DNA from: Thermoanaerobacter wiegelii Rt8.B1
GTDB taxonomy: Bacteria > Bacillota > Thermoanaerobacteria > Thermoanaerobacterales > Thermoanaerobacteraceae
DNA length: 64,000 bases
NCBI RefSeq assembly: GCF_000147695.2
Contig: NC_015958.1
Coordinates: 2,463,501 to 2,527,500 of the forward strand
Reading direction: 5' to 3'
The notes under the pieces were generated by a model, which was not told the DNA's origin, made no database searches, and saw only the letters and a program-made list of their open reading frames with translations. Positions within the stretch are counted from its first letter, which is position 1. Each line of letters opens with the position of its first letter. The position numbers were made by a program, and so were the translations under genes. Of the stretch, positions 33,311 to 41,829 are shown piece after piece.

Positions 33311-35085
33311 TCCTCAAAAAGTATTCTATAAAGAGCCATTGCAAGATATCCTGAACCAGTTGCAAAACCAACTCCTGTCTTTGCTTCCCCTGTATCTTTG
33401 TCAAAACTCTCTGCTAAAAGCCCATAATCCATATTTGCCATCTTAAGCCACTTCAAAGCTTCCTCCCTCATTAAGGGATTTAATAGGCTACCACAAAGCC
33501 CTAAACCTGAGGGTGTATTGGGATGATGGTCACAGGCAAGCTCTTTTATTTTTGCATCTTCAAAATAATATTTGTATTTTCGAGAGTAATAGTAATCAAT
33601 TGTATTTTTAAATACTTCATTTTGATAGTCTACAAAGTCATAATAATACATAAGCCCTAAATTGCCGGGTGGGTCATTGTAGAGTTTATGATTCCCTTCT
33701 CCATCAGTAGACCAAGCAAAAATCCTCTTACCTTCTACCTCTGTCACAAGGTATTTGTATATTCCATTGTAAATGCCGTCTATCTTTTTCTGAAGCATAT
33801 CCGCCTTTTTATACCAGTTAAGCTTTAAGTAAAGATTCTTTAAGTTTATAAACCCTCTCCAGAGTATTACATTGTCTATCGTAACAAAGGGGTACTCTGA
33901 AGGGTCGTCAGAGGGAAGCAAGAAAGTTTTATAAAGTCCTATCCTACTGTCATATTCTTCCTCAATTCGGCTGTATACAGCTTCTAATGCCTTTACAAGC
34001 TCTATATCATCTAAATCCACATCCATATTCTCAAGTAGTATAAAATAGCTGGCAGCCTCATCCAACTCAAATCCGGGATATAAAACCGTTCCATCTATAT
34101 AATGGGCATGTGCCCCTGCATTTTTACTGTGTCTTAAAATCATCTCCCTTGCAATGTAATCGTGAAAGCTTTTATCAATAATTTTTACAGCAGGAAAAGA
34201 CCATAAAAAACTATCCCTTTCCCAAAAGGCTCCTGAGACATAATATCTTGGACTTCTTGATGTTAATGCAATATAATTGTCGGATTCCATGTCTTTTCCT
34301 ATAGAGAAAAAGTAGTTAAAAAATAGGTTTTTGTTCAATAAACTTTCTAAATCATTATCTTGAGAATATTTTATATACTTATTTTTAAGCCAGTTGTAAA
34401 ACTCTTTATATATATTTTTAAATCCTTTTCTTTTTAAATGAATTAAAGTAGTTGAAGCCCCATCCATATCGGAGTTTACACTTATATAAAAACAGTTTGT
34501 CCCATTAGTTTTCGATTTAAGTAATATTTTTTCATTCTTTTCCTCATAATCAAAATCTTTTTCTCCACCAAAAGCAAGTGAAAAAGCTATATTATAAGAA
34601 TAAATGTTTAAAGCAGGGTTTTTAAGCCATTTGTCAATTTTAAATTCTTTTTTAAATTCTATTTCATGAGAGTTAAATCTTAAAAAGAACAGTTTATCAA
34701 GATTTACTTCTAAATAAACTTCTATTTCTTCAGAGCTTTCAAATTCATATACAAAGCCTTTTTCCTTGATATCTGCATAGATTTTTATTATTACAAAATC
34801 CCCGTTTGAAAAATACAGTTTAACATTAGGTATGTAATAAAGCTCTTCTGATACTTCACTTTTTACAATTTCAAGTTTTTCACCTTTTTTATAAAATACA
34901 GGTTTAAACAAAGCTTCTTCTCCAGAAAGCTCCACAAGTCCTTTATTTGAAAGAGAAACAATATTTAAATTTTTTATTGAAGCCTTCTCTACATCTATCT
35001 CAGGTAAACTTATATAGTGATTTCCCGCATACAGCACTCTAACATTTTTATCAATCTCATGAGGCCTTGTTATGATTTTATTCAC
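33307..35085 (-). CDS. GH125-like glycosidase (six-hairpin fold)
   Basis: A 592-residue cytoplasmic protein without signal peptide. Residues 1-230 are beta-rich. From about 275 comes an alpha/alpha-barrel with YYVSGAFWERDSFLWSFPAV, HAHYIDGTVLYPGFELDEAA, WSTDGEGNHKLYNDPPG and CDHHPNTPSGLG, resembling the GH125 metal-independent exo-alpha-mannosidases and other six-hairpin glycosidases. It heads the operon with two nitrilase-fold proteins and a sugar symporter, implying breakdown of an imported glycoside. Exact specificity is uncertain. Confidence 0.65.
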   Translation of the reverse strand: MNKIITRPHEIDKNVRVLYAGNHYISLPEIDVEKASIKNLNIVSLSNKGLVELSGEEALFKPVFYKKGEKLEIVKSEVSEELYYIPNVKLYFSNGDFVIIKIYADIKEKGFVYEFESSEEIEVYLEVNLDKLFFLRFNSHEIEFKKEFKIDKWLKNPALNIYSYNIAFSLAFGGEKDFDYEEKNEKILLKSKTNGTNCFYISVNSDMDGASTTLIHLKRKGFKNIYKEFYNWLKNKYIKYSQDNDLESLLNKNLFFNYFFSIGKDMESDNYIALTSRSPRYYVSGAFWERDSFLWSFPAVKIIDKSFHDYIAREMILRHSKNAGAHAHYIDGTVLYPGFELDEAASYFILLENMDVDLDDIELVKALEAVYSRIEEEYDSRIGLYKTFLLPSDDPSEYPFVTIDNVILWRGFINLKNLYLKLNWYKKADMLQKKIDGIYNGIYKYLVTEVEGKRIFAWSTDGEGNHKLYNDPPGNLGLMYYYDFVDYQNEVFKNTIDYYYSRKYKYYFEDAKIKELACDHHPNTPSGLGLCGSLLNPLMREEALKWLKMANMDYGLLAESFDKDTGEAKTGVGFATGSGYLAMALYRILFEE

Positions 35086-35215
35086 CCTAACCCCTCCTGC
35101 TAATTTTCTATTCTCTTAGAAAAAATTGTTTTCACCTTAATTGTACTATTTTTTCTAAAATAGGTAAATAAGAATGTAAATAAGAATATAAAAATAGGCG
35201 AATACTCTTCGCCCT

Positions 35216-35440
35216 TTATACCAAGCCACTGCGAATATTCAAGCCCTTATCAATAGCTTCCTGCACTATTTTATGGCAGCACTTGCCCAACGGATTTTTT
35301 CTTTGACAATCGGAATTGCTCATTGCACCCGTAAGTTTTAAAACTTCTTTCATAGTATTAGCGCCATATTCTACTACCGCCTTTATAATTTCTTCTTCTG
35401 TCACCCTGCTGCAATAACACGCATATTTAATACTGCAATA
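35216..35440 (-). pseudogene. BFD-like [2Fe-2S]/CopZ-type domain, 5' truncated
   Basis: The minus-strand frame reads YACYCSRVTEEEIIKAVVEYGANTMKEVLKLTGAM…CQRKNPLGKCCHKIVQEAI. This is a BFD-like Fe-S domain as found in CopZ-type metal proteins. The usual N-terminal part is missing: the frame opens directly from the 3' end of the broken ATPase, so a deletion has removed its start. A GTG at 35404 could still start translation of 62 residues. Confidence 0.55.
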
Positions 35441-36122
35441 ATCAATGCCAAAAAAACAACAATAGAAGTGTAATATTTCGCAAACTTTGTCATAAATTTT
35501 TCTGTAGGAGCTTTCTTACTGCTAGCCTCTTCAATAAGTTCTAGTATTTTTGAAACAGTGGTATTTTTTCGCCAGGCTTTACTATGATAACGTCTCCCGG
35601 TCTTACTTCTTGTGGTGAAACCCTCTTTATTTCATATCCAATTTTTAAGTTGGCATAATCGGGACGAATATTCATTAACTCTTTAATAGACCTTTTCGAA
35701 CGGTCAACAGCAATATCCTGCAGAAGTTCCCCAATTTGGTAAAAAAGCATTACGGCTACACTTTCAGGATACTCTCCAATAGCAAAAGCACCAATTGTCG
35801 CTATGTTCATTGAGAAAATACTCATCAAAAATCTGCCCTTTTAAAATATTTTTGGCAGCTTTTAAGACGACATCTCCTCCTGCGATTATATAACTTATAA
35901 AAAATAAGGTAAATTTGATATAAACCAATAAATTAAATAGCAATGCTATTGCAAACAAGATAGCAGAAATCCCATATTGAATGATTCTCCTGTATACTTT
36001 ATTAGAGTCATCATTCTCAAAAGAAAGCTTACAACTATCAAAATCACAATTCCTTTTGCTTCTGTAACACAACTTCCACAACCAAACCTCTCTAAAACAA
36101 AGGCCCTTTTATTATTTTGCAT
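35401..36122 (-). pseudogene. Heavy-metal P-type ATPase remnant
   Basis: An ATG at 36122 with AGGAGAGG opens MQNNKRAFVLERFGCGSCVTEAK, a metal-binding domain start. Pieces in different frames follow: FDSCKLSFENDDSNKVYRRI, helices, a phosphorylation-domain leader (RSKRSIKELMNIRPDYANLK…VRPGDVIIVKPGEKIP) and TVSKILELIEEASSKKAPTEKF. Sections between them and the whole catalytic C-terminus are missing. It is a decayed Cd/Zn/Cu exporter, adjacent to the BFD-like remnant. Confidence 0.75.
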
Positions 36123-36268
36123 AGTATTCACCTCTCCTGATTCATTCATTAATATGTATTTGTTGAACATTCTACTTCCTTTTAAAATTCTTGACCGAAT
36201 AGTTCAAATGTGTTATAAATAATTTTACCGCACAATTTTCGAGATTTGGTTCTACGGGGGTATCAAGA

Positions 36269-36463
36269 ATGACAGTAATATTTGTAGGAAAAGACAATCA
36301 AATTACAATAAAAGCTCCAAAAAATGTTGAAAAACTCGCGAAAGAGTTGGAGATAAATTTAGAATCACATGTCTTTATAAAAAATGGAGAAATAGTTACT
36401 CCAGATGAAATTCTTCAAGATGATGATGTAGTAGAGATAATATCGGTAGTTTCTGGAGGTTAG
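36269..36463 (+). CDS. ttuB: Ubiquitin-like sulfur carrier (TtuB/ThiS-like)
   Basis: A 64-residue beta-grasp protein ending in VVSGG, the diglycine that is adenylated and thiocarboxylated. It lies 19 bases before a TtuA-type tRNA thiolase and near a ThiF-type activating enzyme. It is therefore most likely TtuB, the sulfur donor for 2-thiolation of ribothymidine 54 in thermophile tRNA, rather than thiamine ThiS. Confidence 0.75.
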   Translation: MTVIFVGKDNQITIKAPKNVEKLAKELEINLESHVFIKNGEIVTPDEILQDDDVVEIISVVSGG

Positions 36464-36482
36464 TAGAAGGAGGCTTTACCAA

Positions 36483-37385
36483 TTGAAGTGCATAAGATGT
36501 AAGAAAAAAGCAGTTATCACTCTAAAAAGGCATAATGCAGCCTTCTGTGCTGAGTGTTTTTTACATTATTATAGAAACCAAGTCTTAAAAAACGTTCAAA
36601 AAAATAAAATGTTTAAAAAAGACGATAGAGTTTTAGTGGTAGTATCTGGCGGCAAAGATAGTATGGCTCTGTGGGACGTTCTAGCCAAGGAAGGTTATAA
36701 CGTTGTCGCAATGTATATAAACCTTGGAATTGGAGAGTATTCAAACAGGTCTCAAGAGGTGGTTGAAAATTTTGCAAAGAAAAATAATCTCCCACTCATT
36801 GTAAAAAATATTAAAGAAGAATTCGGGCTTGATATATACAAGCTTTCAAAGACTTTAAAACGAAGCCCCTGTTCCGTATGTGGAACAATTAAAAGATACT
36901 TGTTTAACAAAGTAGCTTACGACAATGGATTTTCAGTTATTGCAACAGGTCATAATTTAGATGACGAAGTAGCAACACTTTTAGGCAATATTTTGAATTG
37001 GGGAGAAAGCTATCTTGCAAGACAGGGACCTGTTTTACCTCAAACTCATCCGAAACTTATAAAAAAAGTAAAGCCTTTTTATACTTTAACAGAAAAAGAA
37101 AACATGTATTACGTACTTTTAAACAAAATTGAATTTTTACATGAAGAGTGTCCTTATTCAGTTGGAGCTCGTTCAATTCTTTATAAAGAATTGCTAAATG
37201 AACTGGAAGAAAAAAGTCCTGGCACAAAACAGCGTTTTTTGATTGGCTTCCTTGAAAAGGGCAAAAAACATTTTAAAGAGGTAGAAAATATTGAATTGAA
37301 GGAATGCAAAACTTGTGGCCATGTCACAACAATGGAAGAATGTTCTTTTTGCAGACTTACAAAAGTTTCTAATACCGTTGGCTAG
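36483..37385 (+). CDS. ttuA: tRNA-5-methyluridine-54 2-sulfurtransferase (TtuA-like)
   Basis: A 300-residue protein (TTG start, AGGAGG upstream). It has N-terminal (CIRCKKKA…CAEC) and C-terminal (CKTCGHVTTMEECSFC) zinc ribbons, the ATP PP-loop VVSGGKDSMAL (about residue 53) and cysteines in SPCSVCGTIKR and HEECPYS that in TtuA hold the [4Fe-4S] cluster. It would adenylate U54 and insert sulfur from TtuB. The modification stabilises tRNA at high temperature. Confidence 0.85.
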   Translation: MKCIRCKKKAVITLKRHNAAFCAECFLHYYRNQVLKNVQKNKMFKKDDRVLVVVSGGKDSMALWDVLAKEGYNVVAMYINLGIGEYSNRSQEVVENFAKKNNLPLIVKNIKEEFGLDIYKLSKTLKRSPCSVCGTIKRYLFNKVAYDNGFSVIATGHNLDDEVATLLGNILNWGESYLARQGPVLPQTHPKLIKKVKPFYTLTEKENMYYVLLNKIEFLHEECPYSVGARSILYKELLNELEEKSPGTKQRFLIGFLEKGKKHFKEVENIELKECKTCGHVTTMEECSFCRLTKVSNTVG

Positions 37386-37401
37386 TGTAGAGATTGTACC
37401 T

Positions 37402-37442
37402 AAGGCTGGTAGTATAAAAAATTTTTAAAACCAGCCTTTTTC
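37402..37442 (+). terminator. Terminator after ttuA
   Basis: AAGGCTGG/CCAGCCTT arms (37402-37409, 37431-37438) around an A/T loop, then TTTTC. thiF therefore has its own promoter or depends on read-through. Confidence 0.65.
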
Positions 37443-37497
37443 TTACACAAAAGTCAATATTTAAAATTACAAACAAAGTAAGGAGAGTGAAAAATGC

Positions 37498-38103
37498 ATG
37501 AATCTTTTTGATGTAATGCTTAAAAATTATTTTGATGAAAAGATGCTTGAGAAGCTTTCAAGAGTAAAAATTCTTCTCATTGGCTGTGGTGGACTTGGTT
37601 CAAATGTTGCAGTAATGCTTATAAGAAGTGGCATTAAAAACCTCACAATAGTTGATTTTGATGAGGTAGACATCTTAAATCTCAACCGACAAAATTACTT
37701 TTTACACCAGGTAGGAGAAAAAAAGGTATTAGCCCTTAAAGATACTCTCTTTAAAATCAACCCCCACGCAAACATAGCAGCCAAAAATATAAAAATTGAT
37801 GAGTCATATTTAGATGAGTTAATCCCTCAACATGATATAGTTGTGGAAGCTGTTGACAATGAATTTACCAAAACGCTGATTTTTAAAAAAGCCCAAAAAC
37901 ATAATAAAAAAGTGGTTTTGGCTTCAGGTGTCGCAGGATTTGGTGATTGCGAAAATATTAAAATAAAACGGGGTAAAAACTTTTCAATTGTGGGGGATTT
38001 TGTTACATCGATTAATGAAAAGAAACCTTTGGCACCCAAAGTCATGGCAGTCGCCGCAATACAAGCAGATGAAGTATTAAGGATGATAAATGAGCTGGAG
38101 TAA
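37498..38103 (+). CDS. ThiF/MoeB-family E1-like adenylyltransferase
   Basis: A 201-residue enzyme: ILLIGCGGLGSNVAVMLIRSG (ATP-binding loop), VDFDEVDILNLNRQ and DIVVEAVDNEFTK. It is the short ThiF type without rhodanese or zinc domains. Family members adenylate the C-terminal glycine of ThiS, MoaD or TtuB. Placement after ttuB-ttuA suggests the TtuC-like role. The ATG at 37498 is chosen because the preceding ATG soon meets a stop. Confidence 0.75.
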   Translation: MNLFDVMLKNYFDEKMLEKLSRVKILLIGCGGLGSNVAVMLIRSGIKNLTIVDFDEVDILNLNRQNYFLHQVGEKKVLALKDTLFKINPHANIAAKNIKIDESYLDELIPQHDIVVEAVDNEFTKTLIFKKAQKHNKKVVLASGVAGFGDCENIKIKRGKNFSIVGDFVTSINEKKPLAPKVMAVAAIQADEVLRMINELE

Positions 38104-38700
38104 AAATGATAATATAATTATTTTTTTTCAAGTATTTTTTTCTTTCAAGATATTCCTCTTCGCTTATTTCCCCTCTTGCATATCTTTCTTTTAAAATTTC
38201 TATCGCATCCCTCTCTTTGTTTCTATTTTTTGTGCCTCGAAATAATGATATAATAAAGTATATTGCAGCTGTGAGCTTAAATAGCTCTTCTTTAGGTATA
38301 TCATATACCTTTGCAGTAAAATCACCTTTTTCAAGCTTTTTAGCAACTTCCGTAATATTAACTAACGGTCTTGTAATATAATTTGACACATAAATACTTA
38401 TAATCAATGCCTATCACCGTTGCTATAACATTATATCTGCTAATGTCATATAAAAACTTAAAATCCAAGTCACTCATCATCATCGGCTCATAATAAATTA
38501 TATCCACATATCCCACTGTTTTTTCATCTACAATGATGGGAAGAGTTTTTTCAGAAATATTTTTCTTATTCCATTTTCCCATCATATTCATCATATATGA
38601 CATTGAAGAAAAATCCCATATAATCTTGCCATCTTTATCTCTAAGTCTTAATCCATATCCTTCCATCATAGCTGCATGACCAATTAGAATAAAAAAAGAA
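38042..38700 (-). pseudogene. Sensor-kinase fragment fused to a SHOCT-domain fragment
   Basis: Two overlapping minus-strand frames. Residues around GYGLRLRDKDGKIIWDFSSM…DEKTVGYVDIIYYEP are a kinase sensor domain; VSNYITRPLVNITEVAKKLEKGDF is a HAMP linker. Instead of a kinase core, the frame continues into FKLTAAIYFIISLFRGTK and DAIEILKERYARGEISEEEYLERKKYL, a SHOCT domain from another gene. The N-terminus is missing and a frameshift lies near 38400. The 3' end runs into thiF. Confidence 0.7.
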
Positions 38701-38879
38701 AATAAAGAACTATACCCTTTGTTGAAAAGCTACAAAAGCAGTAGTTGGAGAAGCCAGTGAAGTCTTAATTTTATCGTTAAAAAATTATTTTAGAAGTTCT
38801 TGTCAAAAATAAGAATTGACATTATAATGGAATCGTAATCAATATAAAATTGTAATGTGTATTAAGGAGGAAAAATAAA

Positions 38880-39056
38880 ATGGATGCCAAAGAGATAGTA
38901 TTAAAAACTTTAAGAGAATCTTCAAAGCCTCTGCGTCCTAGTGATATTGTAGAAAAATCCGGCCTTGACAAAAAAGAAGTTGAAAAGGCTATTAAAGAAT
39001 TAAAAAAAGAAGATTTAATAATGTCTCCTAAAAGATGCTATTACTCTGCAAAATAA
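38880..39056 (+). CDS. Small winged-helix protein
   Basis: A 58-residue frame with AAGGAGG eight bases before ATG: MDAKEIVLKTLRESSKPLRP SDIVEKSGLDKKEVEKAIKE LKKEDLIMSPKRCYYSAK. It reads as one compact winged-helix DNA-binding unit with a basic wing. A clear terminator follows. It may be a small stand-alone regulator. Confidence 0.7.
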   Translation: MDAKEIVLKTLRESSKPLRPSDIVEKSGLDKKEVEKAIKELKKEDLIMSPKRCYYSAK

Positions 39057-39067
39057 TTTGTAAAAAA

Positions 39068-39102
39068 AGAGAGTGCAGGTTTTACACTCTCTGATTTTTT
39101 AT
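39068..39102 (+). terminator. Terminator after the winged-helix gene
   Basis: AGAGAGTG/CACTCTCT arms (39068-39075, 39085-39092), then GATTTTTTATT. Confidence 0.75.
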
Positions 39103-39296
39103 TACCTTTTTCTATAGCCAAAACTTTTTGAAACTACTCTTCCAATACTATTTATTCTGGCAGTTATACAACTAAAGCAATGAGTCGGAGTATCAGCAAC
39201 ACAATTTTCCTCGGATAGAATGCATACAATTTTCTGTATTCTCCCTCTGTCATATTGGGTAGACTCCTCACAAAATTCACCCGCCCTAATGTTCAT
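39102..39296 (-). CDS. Small cysteine-containing hypothetical protein
   Basis: A 64-residue frame, MNIRAGEFCEESTQYDRGRIQKIVCILSEENC…HCFSCIT…YGYRKR-like tail, with five cysteines and a basic end. The ribosome site is weak (AAAAGCAG). It could bind metal through C-x2-C pairs. It converges with the winged-helix gene, sharing its terminator. Moderate doubt that it is real. Confidence 0.35.
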   Translation of the reverse strand: MNIRAGEFCEESTQYDRGRIQKIVCILSEENCVADTPTHCFSCITARINSIGRVVSKSFGYRKR

Positions 39297-39494
39297 TACT
39301 GCTTTTTCTAATTATGATTTTATTTTAAGATATCACAATCTCAGCAGATTTTCAACAGTTTAACAACTCTTTATAAGGCCTTTTAGATACAAAAATTCAT
39401 AAAAATTATTTAAATTTGTGATATACGTTACAGTAAAATTTTCAATACAGGGTAAAATATAATCAGGTATGTTAGAGAAAAGGAGGTATTTCCC

Positions 39495-40270
39495 ATGAGT
39501 GAACTTATTAATAATAGGGAATACAGAAGAAAACTTTTAAAAGAAGTTATAAAAGAACTTCATAGGGGTAAAAGCGTTGCGGAAGTTAAGGAAAAATTTA
39601 AAGATGTCATAAATGGAATAACTTCTACAGAATTGCCAGCAATAGAACAAGAACTAATAAACGAGGGACTGGACGTAAAAGAAGTACAGAGGCTATGTGA
39701 TGTCCATGCTGAAGTGTTTAGAGATTCATTAGAACAACTAAAAAAGTCCGAAACAATTCCGGGGCATCCAGTGCACACCTTTAAAGAAGAAAATAGAGCA
39801 ATAGAAAAGCACATTAATGAAAATATAAAACCTGCTCTTGAAAAGTTGAAAAACAGCGGAAGTTTTGAAGACGCTCAAAAGCTTTTAGAGCATATTAATC
39901 TTTTAATGGACATAGACAAGCATTATTCGAGAAAAGAAAACCTGCTTTTTCCGTACCTTGAAAAATACGGTATAACGGGACCTCCCTCTGTCATGTGAGA
40001 ATATTTGCAAGGACAAAATCCGTCATTGGCAGAAAAGTTCAATATTGTCACCCACCTACAAGTGTCCATATTGTTGAACAGCTGCTTCAGGACTTCAAGT
40101 CAGGCAAAAAAAGTCATGAAGACTTCTGGATAAAGTTGGGTGACAAATATGTATTTATAAGATATTTTGCTTTAAGGGACAAAAATGGTGAGTATATAGG
40201 TACTTTAGAGGTAACACAGGATATCGCTCCTATAAAAGCAATAGAAGGAGAAAAGAGGCTTATGTCTTAA
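39495..40270 (+). pseudogene. DUF438 / PAS-domain protein with internal deletion
   Basis: The first frame (39495-39998) is DUF438 plus the start of a hemerythrin-like part (IPGHPVHTFKEENRAIEKHI…HYSRKENLLFPYLEKYGITGPPSVM). The second (39995-40270) is the PAS-like end (IGRKVQYCHPPTSVHIVEQL…FIRYFALRDKNGEYIGTLEV). In complete family members these parts belong to one protein of roughly 400 residues or more. Here the middle is gone and the frames differ, so it is probably a deletion derivative. Confidence 0.65.
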
Positions 40271-40278
40271 TAAATTTT

Positions 40279-40312
40279 AAAGGGGTCAGCTTTAAAAACT
40301 GTCCCCTTTATT
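40279..40312. terminator. Hairpin terminator
   Basis: AAAGGGG-CAG and CTG-CCCCTTT arms (40279-40309) between the DUF438 remnant and pplA. The GGGG…CTGTCCCC core resembles the other GGGGACGGTT-type palindromes in the window. Confidence 0.6.
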
Positions 40313-40327
40313 TTCTCTACTCAAAAA

Positions 40328-40744
40328 TTACTTTGCACTCTTTAAAGCCTCTGTAGCTAATTCTTTAAAAGTTTTCGAAGTTTCTGTAGCCCCTGTTACT
40401 GTATCTACTTTAGCAGGATCTTGCTTTTCTATTAGTTGTTGCTCTAACTTTTCATCTGCTTCTTTTGGAGTAATATTAGTTTTTTCTTTCATCTTTTCGG
40501 CATATTGTTGATCATTTCTCTTAAATTGCCCATCTTTGTTAACTTCATTATAGGTTACAGATGCTATTTTGCCATCCTTTACAGTTATTTCTATTTGTCC
40601 CTTCCAGCCATGACTGTCAAAATTAGGCTGTTCTGCTTTGTAAGTACCATCTTTGTAACCACCGCTTGCTGTTTTTGAAGAACAGCCACTCAGTACAAAC
40701 AAAGCAAACACCCCTACCAACATAAGAACCAAAATCCTTTTCAT
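40328..40744 (-). CDS. pplA: FMN-binding lipoprotein (PplA-like)
   Basis: A 138-residue lipoprotein: signal peptide with lipobox FVLSGCSS (Cys 21) and one FMN-binding domain, with VDTVTGATETS near residue 116, where the second Thr of TGAT-type motifs receives covalent FMN from FmnB. In Listeria PplA passes electrons from the membrane to outside acceptors and has two such domains; here there is one. It is the last gene of the electron-transfer locus. Confidence 0.8.
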   Translation of the reverse strand: MKRILVLMLVGVFALFVLSGCSSKTASGGYKDGTYKAEQPNFDSHGWKGQIEITVKDGKIASVTYNEVNKDGQFKRNDQQYAEKMKEKTNITPKEADEKLEQQLIEKQDPAKVDTVTGATETSKTFKELATEALKSAK

Positions 40745-40867
40745 ACAATTACACCTCTCCTCAATATAAATTTTTATTTAAGAATATTATACCATTACGT
40801 TAAAATAATATCAAGATATATAAATTAAAAACGTTTCCTTTACAAAAAACTCCATCAATTTGTCTCA

Positions 40868-41803
40868 CTAAAATTTTGTTTTGGACAGCAATGAAGCTAA
40901 AATCATCATAATTCCTGTAATTTGATATATCTTTACAGTATTAGCATTCGCTTTTACTAACTGTGGTATATTGTCATAATATTTACGAGCAATATTTACA
41001 GATTGTACTGCTAATGGAATTGTTATAAAAGATAATAACCATAGTAAGTTTTTGGTAACAACAGCTATTACAATGAAAGAGAGATATGCTGCTCCATAAA
41101 GGGCTGCATATACCTTTACTCCTTTTTCTTTGCCTATCCTTACTAATAAATTGTATTTATGGCCTTTAAGGTCAGCCTCATAATCGGGATATTGATTTAT
41201 CCAAAGAACATTGGTTATTAAAAAGCCTATAGGCAAGGAAATCAGTAAAACATCTATACTTACGCGATGTGTCATCACCAAATACATCCCCATCACTATT
41301 AAAGGTCCAAATGTCACTCCCACAGCTATTTCTCCAAGTCCATTATAACTAAATTTAAAAGGAGGTAAACTATAAAAAATTGACATCAAAACTCCTAATA
41401 ATCCTACAATTAACACCAAAGGTTCCCTAAAGATTACAATAACCAATCCTATGATACAAGCGGCAAGCATTGTTATAATTGCAATAAGTATTGTCTCTTC
41501 AACTGTGAGTTTACCTTCGACTATGGTCTTTTTTCCACCGCTAAAAGGAGTCCTTTTATCTGGAGTTACAAAAGTGTCTACTCCAGACTTATAATCAATA
41601 AATTCATTAACTGCATTTTTGCCAATTTCAATAAAATAAATACCTATCAAAGATATAACAAACCATAAAAAGTTAAATTCTCCAGTTTTGCCATATGCAT
41701 AGGCAGCTGCAACAAACATAGGTACAGTAGATGCTACCCATATCTTAGGATCTGCCAATTGCCAAAATCCCTTCCAAGCCCTCAAAAATTCTGATTTGTT
41801 CAT
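40868..41803 (-). CDS. dmkA: UbiA-family prenyltransferase (DmkA-like)
   Basis: A 311-residue membrane protein from ATG 41803 (GGAGGGGAG upstream). It has 8-9 helices and the two Asp-rich motifs NEFIDYKSGVD (about residue 60) and YPDYEADLKGHK (about 190) that bind prenyl diphosphate with magnesium. It would attach the polyprenyl chain to a naphthoquinone precursor, making the quinone used by Ndh2. It is embedded in the electron-transfer locus and therefore named DmkA rather than menA. Confidence 0.8.
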   Translation of the reverse strand: MNKSEFLRAWKGFWQLADPKIWVASTVPMFVAAAYAYGKTGEFNFLWFVISLIGIYFIEIGKNAVNEFIDYKSGVDTFVTPDKRTPFSGGKKTIVEGKLTVEETILIAIITMLAACIIGLVIVIFREPLVLIVGLLGVLMSIFYSLPPFKFSYNGLGEIAVGVTFGPLIVMGMYLVMTHRVSIDVLLISLPIGFLITNVLWINQYPDYEADLKGHKYNLLVRIGKEKGVKVYAALYGAAYLSFIVIAVVTKNLLWLLSFITIPLAVQSVNIARKYYDNIPQLVKANANTVKIYQITGIMMILASLLSKTKF

Positions 41804-41829
41804 AAAATTTCTCCCCTCCAAAGCCAAAA

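Noticed and set aside
36269-36463. Thiamine ThiS
   Set aside because: There are no thiamine genes nearby, while a TtuA-type thiolase follows directly.
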